Shown: positions 50,576 to 58,438 of the stretch, one piece after another
Layout: each line of letters starts with the position of its first letter
Numbering within the stretch: position 1 is the stretch's first letter
Assembly: GCF_002760655.1 (NCBI RefSeq)
Contig: NZ_PDOC01000017.1
Coordinates: forward strand, 1 to 64,000
Reading direction: 5' to 3'
Origin: Massilia eurypsychrophila
Lineage (GTDB): Bacteria; Pseudomonadota; Gammaproteobacteria; Burkholderiales; Burkholderiaceae_D
Length of the DNA: 64,000 nucleotides
The notes under the pieces: generated by a model
Databases searched by the model: none
Told to the model about the DNA's origin: nothing
The model's input: only the letters and a program-made list of their open reading frames with translations
Program-made: the position numbers and the translations under genes

Positions 50576-52087
50576 ATGACCAAACGAATTCTTATCCTCT
50601 CCGTCTTTGTGGTCGCCTCGTGCGGCCTGGCGTATGAGCTGATCGCCGGCGCCTTGTCGAGTTACCTGCTGGGCGACTCGATCCTGCAGTTCTCCACCAT
50701 CATCGGCTGCTACCTGTTCGCGATGGGCGTTGGCGCCCACTTCTCGAAATATGTACGTGACGAGGACGTGCTGTCGCGGTTCATCGACATCGAGCTGGCG
50801 GTGGGCCTGATCGGCGGCGTGTCGGCGGCGCTGCTGTTCATGACGTTCTCGTGGATGGCTGGCCCGTTTCGCACGCTGCTATATGTATTGGTGTTCATGG
50901 TCGGCTGCCTGGTCGGCATGGAAGTGCCGCTGGTGATGCGCGCGCTGAACGCGCGCCAGATCGAGTTCAATGAACTGGTCAGCCGTGTGCTGACGTTCGA
51001 CTACCTCGGCGCGCTGGCCGTGTCGCTGCTGTTCCCGCTGGTGCTGGCCCCCCACCTCGGCCTGGTGCGCACCGCCTTCTTGTTCGGCATGCTCAACGTG
51101 GCGGTCGGCTTCTGGACGCTGCACGCCTTTCGCCACGAGCTGGCCAACCTGCACGGTAAAGTAGTGCGCGCCTCGAGCGTGATGGTGGTGCTGGTGTTCG
51201 GCTTTGCGCTGTCGGACCGGATGGTGGAGTGGGGCGAGCAGGCGCTGGTCGGCGACAAGGTCGTGTATTCGACCACGACGCCTTATCAGCGGCTGCTGAT
51301 CACACGCTGGAAGGACGACCTGCGGCTCTACATCAACGGCAACCTGCAGTTCTCCTCGCGTGACGAATACCGCTACCACGAAGCGCTGGTGCATCCAGCG
51401 CTGCAGTCCTTGCCGTGGGCGCGCAGCGTGCTGGTGCTGGGCGGCGGCGACGGCCTGGCGCTGCGCGAGATCCTGCGCTACCCGAACATCAAGCACGTCA
51501 CCGTGGTCGACCTCGACCCGGCGATGACGGCGGCGTTTACCAGCCGTCCCGAGCTGGTCAAGTTGAACGCGAAGGCGTTTTCCGATCCGCGTGTCACGGT
51601 CGTCAATGCCGACGCCGCGGTGTGGCTCAAGGACAGCGGCGCCATGTTCGACGCCGCCATCATCGACTTTCCGGACCCGTCCAGCTTCGCGCTCGGCAAA
51701 CTGTACTCGGTGCCGTTCTACAGCATGGTGAAAAAGCACGTGGCGGCCAACGGCCTGGTCGTGGTGCAATCGACGTCGCCGTTCTTTGCGCCGCACGCCT
51801 ACTGGACCATCGAGGCCACCTTGCGCGACGTCGGCATGCGCACCTATCCGTATCACGCCTACGTGCCGTCGTTCGGCGAATGGGGCTTCGTGCTGGCGTC
51901 GCCGCAGCAGCAGTTCGTGCCGCCGACCAGCTACCGGCTGCCGATGCGCTTCCTGAATGCCGACACCACGCGCGAGATGTTCCTCTTCCCGCCCGACATG
52001 AAGCGCATCGAGATGGCGCCGAACCGCCTCAACACGCAGTCGCTGGTGCGCGAGTTCGAGCAGGACTGGGGCCAGGTGATCCGCTGA
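50576..52087 (+). CDS. membrane-anchored polyamine aminopropyltransferase
   Basis: This 503-residue protein has about seven N-terminal membrane helices (residues 1-215) followed by a spermidine synthase domain (LVLGGGDGLALREIL for dcAdoMet binding, DEYRYHEALVHP near the active site and VVDLDPAMT). The catalytic loop has IDFPDP in place of the typical DxxDP. It would transfer an aminopropyl group from decarboxylated AdoMet, which the divergent operon's SpeD makes, to a substrate at or in the membrane. It may act on something other than putrescine. Confidence 0.88.
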   Translation: MTKRILILSVFVVASCGLAYELIAGALSSYLLGDSILQFSTIIGCYLFAMGVGAHFSKYVRDEDVLSRFIDIELAVGLIGGVSAALLFMTFSWMAGPFRTLLYVLVFMVGCLVGMEVPLVMRALNARQIEFNELVSRVLTFDYLGALAVSLLFPLVLAPHLGLVRTAFLFGMLNVAVGFWTLHAFRHELANLHGKVVRASSVMVVLVFGFALSDRMVEWGEQALVGDKVVYSTTTPYQRLLITRWKDDLRLYINGNLQFSSRDEYRYHEALVHPALQSLPWARSVLVLGGGDGLALREILRYPNIKHVTVVDLDPAMTAAFTSRPELVKLNAKAFSDPRVTVVNADAAVWLKDSGAMFDAAIIDFPDPSSFALGKLYSVPFYSMVKKHVAANGLVVVQSTSPFFAPHAYWTIEATLRDVGMRTYPYHAYVPSFGEWGFVLASPQQQFVPPTSYRLPMRFLNADTTREMFLFPPDMKRIEMAPNRLNTQSLVREFEQDWGQVIR

Positions 52088-53697
52088 TGGACCGCCGCTC
52101 GTTCCTCGCCGCGGCCGGCGGCACCGGCCTGTCGGCGCTGGCCGGCGCCGCCGTGTTCCAGCAATGGCAGGAGGTGACGCCGCGGGTGCACTATCCGGGC
52201 CGCGCCGAAGGCCACTATCTGCGCGAGCGCGGCGCGCTGCCGGCGCCGTCGAACGTCATCGACACCGACGTCGTCATCCTCGGCTCCGGCATCGCCGGCC
52301 TGGCCGCGGCGTGGCAGCTGAACCGCGACGGCCACCGCGGCGCCTTGATGATCGACGGCCCGCAGCCGTTCGGCAATGCGGCCGGCGGCCACTTCGGCGA
52401 GCTGGCCTATCCGACCGGCGGCCACTACCTGCCGCTGCCGTCGCCCGAGTCGCGCCACGTGCGCGAGATACTGTTCGACCTTGGCATCATCGTGCGCGAC
52501 CCGTACGCCGACAAGCCGCACTACGACGAGCGCTACGTGCTGCATGGGCCGGAGGAGCGCCTGCTGTTCAACGGCGCCTGGCAGGACGGCTTCATTCCGA
52601 CCGAAGGCGTGGGCGAAGCCGAACTGGCCGAGCACCGCCGCTTTTTTGCCGAAGTCGAGCGCCTGCGCGCGCTGCGCGGCAGCGACGGGCGTCGCATCTT
52701 CGTGTTCCCGACCACCGAGTCGTCGCTCGATCCTGCCTTCGACGCGCTCGATGGCATCACGCTCAAGCAGTGGCTCGACGAGAACGGCTACACCTCGCCG
52801 ACCCTGCACTGGTACCTGAACTACTGCTGCCGCGACGACTATGGCACCCGCTACGACAAGGTGTCGGCGTGGGCCGGCCTGCACTACTACTGCAGCCGCT
52901 GGGGCCAGGCGGCCAACGCCGGCGACGGCGCCTGGCTGACGTGGCCGGGCGGGATGGCGCCGGTGGCCGAGGCGCTGGCGGCCAAATCGGGCATCCGCCG
53001 CCAGGCCGGCACCGCGGTGTCGCTCAAGCGGCGCGGTGCCGGCGTCGAGGCGCTGTGCTTCACGCTCGAGAACGGCGTCGCGCGCAGCTACGTGGTGCGG
53101 GCGCGCAAGGCGATCTGCGCGATGCCGCTGTACGTGGCCGCGCGCGTGGTCGAATCGATCCGCGAGTACGGTTTCGATCCGAAGCTGCACACGCCGAGCT
53201 ACGCGCCGTGGATGGTGGCGAACTTCCTGATGAAGGATTTTCCGGCCGAGCTGCCGGATGCGCCGCTGGCGTGGGACAACGTGGTGTACCAGGAGCCGGG
53301 GCTGGGGTATGTGGTGTCGACGCACCAGGACATTCGCGTGCGCCCGCCGGAAAAAACCGTGTTCAGCGCCTACGTCGCGCTGTCGGACCGCACGCCCGAT
53401 GAAGCGCGCAAGTGGATGATGAAAGCGAGCGCTGACGACCTGGTGGCGCTGGCCAGCGCCGACCTGAAGGCGGCCTACGGCTGGAAGTTTGCGCCCTGTG
53501 TCGAGCGCGTCGACATCACCTTGCGCGGCCACGCGATGGCGGTGCCGCTGCCCGGCTTTCGTGCCAACGCCGGCCTGAAGGCACTGCGCGACGCTGACGG
53601 GCCGGTGGTGTTCGCGCACGCCGACCTGTCCGGCTTCTCGGTATTCGAGGAAGCCGCCTGGTGGGGTTGCCGCGCGGCGAAAAAAGTCATCGCTTAA
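52087..53697 (+). CDS. Tat-exported FAD-dependent amine oxidase-like protein
   Basis: The 536-residue protein starts with a twin-arginine signal (MDRRSFLAAAGGTGLSALAG), so it is folded with FAD before export. An FAD-binding Rossmann motif is VVILGSGIAGLAAAWQLNRDG. The C-terminal region (GPVVFAHADLSGFSVFEEAAWWG) matches flavin amine oxidases. It shares one base with the aminopropyltransferase stop (TGATG). A polyamine or its modified product outside the membrane is a plausible substrate, inferred from position. Confidence 0.85.
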   Translation: MDRRSFLAAAGGTGLSALAGAAVFQQWQEVTPRVHYPGRAEGHYLRERGALPAPSNVIDTDVVILGSGIAGLAAAWQLNRDGHRGALMIDGPQPFGNAAGGHFGELAYPTGGHYLPLPSPESRHVREILFDLGIIVRDPYADKPHYDERYVLHGPEERLLFNGAWQDGFIPTEGVGEAELAEHRRFFAEVERLRALRGSDGRRIFVFPTTESSLDPAFDALDGITLKQWLDENGYTSPTLHWYLNYCCRDDYGTRYDKVSAWAGLHYYCSRWGQAANAGDGAWLTWPGGMAPVAEALAAKSGIRRQAGTAVSLKRRGAGVEALCFTLENGVARSYVVRARKAICAMPLYVAARVVESIREYGFDPKLHTPSYAPWMVANFLMKDFPAELPDAPLAWDNVVYQEPGLGYVVSTHQDIRVRPPEKTVFSAYVALSDRTPDEARKWMMKASADDLVALASADLKAAYGWKFAPCVERVDITLRGHAMAVPLPGFRANAGLKALRDADGPVVFAHADLSGFSVFEEAAWWGCRAAKKVIA

Positions 53698-53700
53698 GTC

Positions 53701-53860
53701 AACAACATCCCAGCGGGGTCAGTGCCGGCAAACGCACACAAGCTCAGCCGCTGTTATTTTTTTTTACCGTCGAGCTCGTGTATGTATGCCGGCACTGACC
53801 CCGGGGGTAAATAACAACATCCCAGCGGGGTCAGTGCAGGCAATCGCACACAAGCTCGGC
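53701..53860. repeat. paired direct and inverted repeats (GGGGTCAGTGCCGGCA type)
   Basis: A 48-bp unit beginning AACAACATCCCAGCGGGGTC occurs at 53701-53748 and again, with three differences, at 53813-53860. An inverted partial copy (TGCCGGCACTGACCCC) lies at 53787-53802. The first copy plus the inverted one form a hairpin containing nine T. It is related to the GTCAGACC repeats elsewhere and adjoins a decayed gene, which fits a repeat-mediated deletion. Confidence 0.8.
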
Positions 53861-53878
53861 GGCCGATAGCACTTCCTT

Positions 53879-54225
53879 GATATCGCCACGGCCGTCACCA
53901 CCGACGCCGCCGGCAGCGCGGCCTTCATCGCCGGCTACACGCTCGGCGTCATGCCGGGCCAGCAGTCGTACGGGGCGCAGGATATTTTTGCGGCCCGCTA
54001 CAACGGCGGCGGTTCGCTTGCCTGGGTGCGCCAGTTCGGCGCCGGGATCCCGGCCCTTTGGTAAGCGCAACGATGCCGGCCGCGGCATCGCGCTCGACCG
54101 CAAGGGCGATTTGATCGTCGTCGGTGAAGTGCACGGCACCTTCGGCGCGCCGAACCCGAGCACCGATCGTACGTACCGACTGGTTCCTCATGAAACTGAG
54201 GCCTGCGGACGGCAGTCCTTACTGA
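53879..54225 (+). pseudogene. decayed beta-propeller (SBBP repeat) protein fragment
   Basis: One frame (53879-54064) reads AVTTDAAGSAFIAGYTLGVM and DIFAARYNGGGSLAWVRQFG, a classic SBBP blade, then stops. A shift to another frame gives NDAGRGIALDRKGDLIVVGE, and a second shift gives DWFLMKLRPADGSPY and a stop at 54223-54225. No start codon or N-terminal part is present. The left end abuts the repeat at 53813-53860. It is clearly the damaged C-terminal end of a larger secreted propeller protein. Confidence 0.8.
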
Positions 54226-54281
54226 GATGGCGCCGCTGCTGGCGCGGGCGGTTGACCGCGCGATAGCGACCACCGGGGAGG

Positions 54282-56033
54282 CTACATCGGCACACGCACG
54301 GCAAAGTAGCCGTTCAGGCTTTCGATGTGGCCGTCGAACGGTACCATCCAGGGGAACCACTGCGCCGGATACGCCAGGTAGCGGCCCGGATACCAGCCGA
54401 CATGCGAATAGATCAGGCTGCTGCTTGCCGAAGCGAGATCGACCTTCTGGATCGCCGTGCCGCCGTAGAAGGGCTCGGACATCACGCGCAAAACGTAGAC
54501 GGTCTGGTCTTGCAAGATCACATCCATGACGGTTTCAAATCCTTTTACCGGCGGCAGGATCGTCTTGGCGCCGCTGACGTAGCGGCCCGTGTTGTCGGCC
54601 GCGATCAGCACGGTCGGCGTGCCGCCGCCGGCCGTGCCCGCCGGGGTGATATACGGCTCGGTGCCGCCGGCGAACAGCTTGAACTGTTTGCCGATTGCAT
54701 CTGGAATAAGTTCAACTGTCCAAAACGCCGTCTTGTACTGGAATTCCGGCCGGTCGACGCGGTCGTAGTCGACGGCGAAGCCGCCCTTGCCGTCGCCCAT
54801 CAGGAAGTACAGCGGTGTCTTGCCGCCCTGGGCGCCCATCGCAGCGACGACGACGTCGGCATTGCCGTCGCCATCGACGTCGGCCGCGGAGGCGCCGTGT
54901 GCATAGCCGCTGAAGGGCAGCAACACGTTCTTGTAGCCCTTGCCCGGCTCACTGAGCAGAACGCGGTAGTTTTCGCCGGGGTAGGGCGCGACGTCGAGCC
55001 CGCTGCACGATGCAAACACATCGGGGATGCCATCGTTGTTGAAGTCGGAAATGACGAGCTTGCGCGGCAGAATGCAGCCGGTGGTGTCGCGCAGCAGCCT
55101 GGCGGTGTCATCGACCCACGCGCCGGCGCTGTCTTTCCGGTAGAAGTGCACGGTGCCGACGTCCTTCGGCGGCCACGAGCCATCGGCCGGCGGCAGCTCG
55201 GTGAAGGCCACCATCGACAAGGCGCCGTCCTGGAAAAAATCGGCCAGCGCGTAGCCGGCCTGAATCGTTTGGACAAACGCGGGATCGACGACCGGCATGG
55301 TCAGCGCGGGTATGCCCATCGTCTTCGCGTTCAGGTACGACGATTTTTGAACGGGAAGCACGCGGCGATCGGCTTGAAGCGGAATATAGCGGATGCCGTT
55401 TTGCGTCGCCGCGGCGGCGTTGCCGACGTTTTCCGGGCTTTCGCTGAACGTCATCAGCAGGTCGTCGCGGCGCATGCCGTTTTTTAGATGCGGCAGCCAA
55501 TAAGCGAGGCCGCCCGCATCGGGTGCCCGATGCAAGACATTGTTGTAGATAAGCGTGATGAACTGCAAGTCGTTGACTGCGCCGTATGTGGCCTGGAACT
55601 CGGGGGACGAATAGAAAGACGTGGCCAGCGACTGTAACGACATGCCGGCGCGCATCTGATGGAGCCAGTAACCCTGGCCGCCGAGGTCGGGGCGCCGGTT
55701 GAACGCCGCCTGGTATAGCCGGTACACCTGGCCGGGAAGGCCGGCGCCGTCGAACGATACGAATTCGTCGGCAAACTGAAGGGTCTGGACGGACGGCCCG
55801 ATCGACTCGCTGCTGCGGTCAATATTGTTCAGCAGCGTGACCACGCCGGCCGCGCTTCTTGTCAGCGTGTAGTTGCCGATGTAGCCGTGCACGACCGCGG
55901 TGTCGGCAGGGCTGACCTGGGTCGCCTGCGCGAGCAGCCGGGTTGGCGCGGCGGCAGGTATCGCGGCCTGGTCGCCGCCACAACCGGCGGCGGACAGCAA
56001 CAAGGCCATGACGGTGACCCATTTCTTGTGCAT
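54282..56033 (-). CDS. DUF4214 and FG-GAP repeat lipoprotein
   Basis: This 583-residue protein has a lipoprotein-type start (MALLLSAAGCGG), a DUF4214 domain (about 90-200, VYRLYQAAFNRRPDLGGQGYWL and IYNNVLHRAPDAGGLAYWL) and FG-GAP/VCBS-like repeats (DFNNDGIPDVFA, DVDGDGNADVVVAA). DUF4214 occurs in phycobilisome-linker-like and S-layer proteins. Exported and probably on the outer membrane; the ligand is unknown. GGGAG lies 7 bases before ATG 56033. Confidence 0.85.
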   Translation of the reverse strand: MHKKWVTVMALLLSAAGCGGDQAAIPAAAPTRLLAQATQVSPADTAVVHGYIGNYTLTRSAAGVVTLLNNIDRSSESIGPSVQTLQFADEFVSFDGAGLPGQVYRLYQAAFNRRPDLGGQGYWLHQMRAGMSLQSLATSFYSSPEFQATYGAVNDLQFITLIYNNVLHRAPDAGGLAYWLPHLKNGMRRDDLLMTFSESPENVGNAAAATQNGIRYIPLQADRRVLPVQKSSYLNAKTMGIPALTMPVVDPAFVQTIQAGYALADFFQDGALSMVAFTELPPADGSWPPKDVGTVHFYRKDSAGAWVDDTARLLRDTTGCILPRKLVISDFNNDGIPDVFASCSGLDVAPYPGENYRVLLSEPGKGYKNVLLPFSGYAHGASAADVDGDGNADVVVAAMGAQGGKTPLYFLMGDGKGGFAVDYDRVDRPEFQYKTAFWTVELIPDAIGKQFKLFAGGTEPYITPAGTAGGGTPTVLIAADNTGRYVSGAKTILPPVKGFETVMDVILQDQTVYVLRVMSEPFYGGTAIQKVDLASASSSLIYSHVGWYPGRYLAYPAQWFPWMVPFDGHIESLNGYFAVRVPM

Positions 56034-56205
56034 CGAATACTCCCGTGATTTATCTGTCAGTCGAATAGTTTCCGGGTAGCAATGTATAGAATAGTTGGCT
56101 GACCGTCAACCGGCCGGCAAGTCACGGCAGGATTCAAGAGTGCATCGCGACGCGGCAGTTGCGCGTAGAGTCGGCGTGATGCAAGCCATTTCGCAGGAGA
56201 AGACG

Positions 56206-56379
56206 ATGATCGGCACGGCGGATGACGATGTAAAGAAGCCCAACAGCGGCGGGCAAAAGGGTGTTCCGGACGAGCGATCGCGGCTCATTGAGGAGTCAGT
56301 CGACGACAAGGGCGGCGGCCAGAAGAGTGACGGCGGCGCATCGCAGGTGTCGGTGCCGGCGGACATGCCGAAAGAATAG
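56206..56379 (+). CDS. small hydrophilic protein
   Basis: This 57-residue acidic, Gly/Asp/Lys-rich protein (IGTADDDVKKPNSGGQKG) is predicted to be unstructured. AGGAGA lies 6 bases before ATG 56206, so this start is better supported than the upstream ATG at 56179. It is convergent with the antiporter gene, whose stop directly follows. Such small stress-type proteins are common in Oxalobacteraceae; no role is assigned. Confidence 0.55.
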   Translation: MIGTADDDVKKPNSGGQKGVPDERSRLIEESVDDKGGGQKSDGGASQVSVPADMPKE

Positions 56380-58149
56380 CTACAGCAGGGCGCCGTTGAC
56401 GCCCGGCTTGACCTGCGACAGCGCCTTCAGGAACAAGTCGCGCTCGTCGTCGATGATGCCGTCCACTTCAAGCTCCTCGAGTCCCATCGATTCGAGCACG
56501 AAGGCCGACAGCTGCAGGCTCGCCTCCAGCGTTTCAGGCACGACCACGGTGGCGCCGGCCAGCTTCAGCAGGCGCGCCTGCTGCTCGTCGCGGGCGCGGG
56601 CGAACAGCGGCACGTCGGGAAACTCGCGCCGGATGCCGCGCACCGCCTGCAGCGCCGATTGCGGATGGTCCATCGTCAGCACGATGGCCGGCGCCTCTTG
56701 CGCATGCACGCGGCGCAGCAGCTCGGCGCGCGAGGCGTTGCCGAAGAACACGGGTAGCCCTTGCCGGTGCAGCTCGGAGGCGATGCGCGCGTCGTTTTCG
56801 AAGGCGACAAACGGGATCTTCTGCTCGGTCAGCAGCTTGCCCAGCATCTGCCCGACGCGGCCGTAACCGGCGATGATGATGTGCCCGCGCGCCGATGCCA
56901 GCTCGCTGCTGTCGTGGTCGGCTGCCAGCGCATGCTGGCGCAGCTCCCAGTGGTCGCCAATGGCGCGGCCTAGCTTGGCGAGCATCGGCGTGACGAACAG
57001 CGACAGGCCGACGGCGAGCATGACGCGCTGGCCGAGCGCGGCGTCGACCAGGCCGCCGGCCATGGCGTAGCCGATGACGATGAAGGCGAACTCGCCGCCC
57101 TGGCCGAGCAGCAGGCCGCCTTCGATCGATCGCCCCCAGTTCAGGCCGCCGGTACGAAACAGCACCGCCACCACCGATGCCTTGATGGCGACCAGGCCGA
57201 GCACGGCGCCGGCCAGCCACAGCGGCGCATCGATCACCTGGCGCGCGTCCATGCCCATGCCGACCGTCATGAAGAACAGGCCCATCAGCAGGCCGCGGAA
57301 CGGCTCGATCATCAGCTCGACTTCGTGCTTGAATTCGGTTTCGGCCAGCAGCAGGCCGGCGATCAGCGCGCCGAGCGCCATCGACAGCCCGGCGGCGGCG
57401 GACAGGCCGGCGATGCCAAGCGTCGACAGCAGGATCAGCGCCATGAACACGTCCGGCTGGTGGCGCCGCGCGAAGGTGCGAAACAGCGGGCGGATCACGC
57501 GCCCGCCGACCAGGTAGATCAGCGCGATGGCGCCGCTGGCCTTGGCCAGCGTGATCAGCACCAGCGAGGCGACGCCGCCGCTGGTGCCTTTGGTCATCAC
57601 GCCGATCAGGATCAGCAGCGGCACCACGGCGAGGTCTTGCAGCATCAGGATCGAGAAGGTGGCCTGGCCGAGGCGGGTGGTGGTAGTGTGCTGCTCGGTC
57701 ATCAGCTGCATCACCACCGCGGTGGACGACAGCGACAGCACCAGGCCGAGGATGATGGCCGTTTCGGTGCGCTGGCCGAGCAGCAGCAGGGCGCCGGCGA
57801 TCAGCGCCGCGCACAGGCACACCTGCGCGGTGCCGGCGCCGAACACCCAGCGCCGCAGCGACCACAGGCGCGCCGCCGACAGTTCCAGGCCGATCATGAA
57901 CATCAGGAACAGCACGCCCAGCTCGGCGAGCACGTTGACCCCTTCCGCGCGCGGAAAGGTCAGGTAGCCCAGCCATGGCGAGCGCTCGGCCAGCAGGCCC
58001 AGTCCGAACGGACCGAGCAGGGCGCCGACCGCCAGGAAGCCGAGCACCTGGTTGATGCGCAGGCGCTGCAGCAGGGGGATCATGATGCCGGCAAGGGTGA
58101 GAAACAAGAGGATTTCCCGAAGAAAGGGGAAGGAGTGATCTTCTTGCAC
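56380..58149 (-). CDS. KefB/KefC-type monovalent cation:proton antiporter
   Basis: The 589-residue protein has a CPA2 transporter domain with about 12 helices (residues 10-395; GLVLSLSSTAVVMQLM, ALGALIAGLLLAETEF and GLLLGQGGEFAFIVIGYAMAGG) and a C-terminal RCK/TrkA-N domain (HIIIAGYGRVGQMLGKLL). It should exchange K+ or Na+ for protons and be gated by a nucleotide or thiol adduct. Start is GTG 58149. No KefF/G-type ancillary gene is adjacent. Confidence 0.88.
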   Translation of the reverse strand: MQEDHSFPFLREILLFLTLAGIMIPLLQRLRINQVLGFLAVGALLGPFGLGLLAERSPWLGYLTFPRAEGVNVLAELGVLFLMFMIGLELSAARLWSLRRWVFGAGTAQVCLCAALIAGALLLLGQRTETAIILGLVLSLSSTAVVMQLMTEQHTTTTRLGQATFSILMLQDLAVVPLLILIGVMTKGTSGGVASLVLITLAKASGAIALIYLVGGRVIRPLFRTFARRHQPDVFMALILLSTLGIAGLSAAAGLSMALGALIAGLLLAETEFKHEVELMIEPFRGLLMGLFFMTVGMGMDARQVIDAPLWLAGAVLGLVAIKASVVAVLFRTGGLNWGRSIEGGLLLGQGGEFAFIVIGYAMAGGLVDAALGQRVMLAVGLSLFVTPMLAKLGRAIGDHWELRQHALAADHDSSELASARGHIIIAGYGRVGQMLGKLLTEQKIPFVAFENDARIASELHRQGLPVFFGNASRAELLRRVHAQEAPAIVLTMDHPQSALQAVRGIRREFPDVPLFARARDEQQARLLKLAGATVVVPETLEASLQLSAFVLESMGLEELEVDGIIDDERDLFLKALSQVKPGVNGALL

Positions 58150-58438
58150 GGGCGGCCTGTCGGTGGGTTACGGTGCTTGCATTTTATAACGCGGCCGTGG
58201 TGGTGGACATGGTGGGGTGGAAGCGGCGCGATTGCGCTGGCAGAAATTGACGGCCGCGCCGCCGTTGGCGAAGCCGATTGGCGTCGTCCTCACGCAGCCG
58301 GGGACGCCATCTGCGCGAGCTGTGCATGCGCAGAACCTGGACGCGGGCCGTGCATGCACAGGGGTCTCCGCGTCCTGTCCGCGAGGACGACGTGCTGGCG
58401 CGCTGCCGGTTGCAGATGCGGCGCGGGCGCTCCACTGT
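58150..58438. other. intergenic region with a GACG hairpin
   Basis: About 290 bp with no gene. CGTCCT and AGGACG at about 58371-58389 form a hairpin with a 7-base loop, and a related CGTCCTCACGCAGCCGGGGACG lies at 58286-58307. These look like REP-type repeats. Several overlapping Arg-rich frames are typical chance frames in such sequence. Confidence 0.4.

Noticed and set aside
58184-58435. Arg/Ser-rich frames between the antiporter and the GH1 fusion
   Set aside because: They coincide with GACG-type hairpin repeats and show the composition of chance frames across REP-like sequence.
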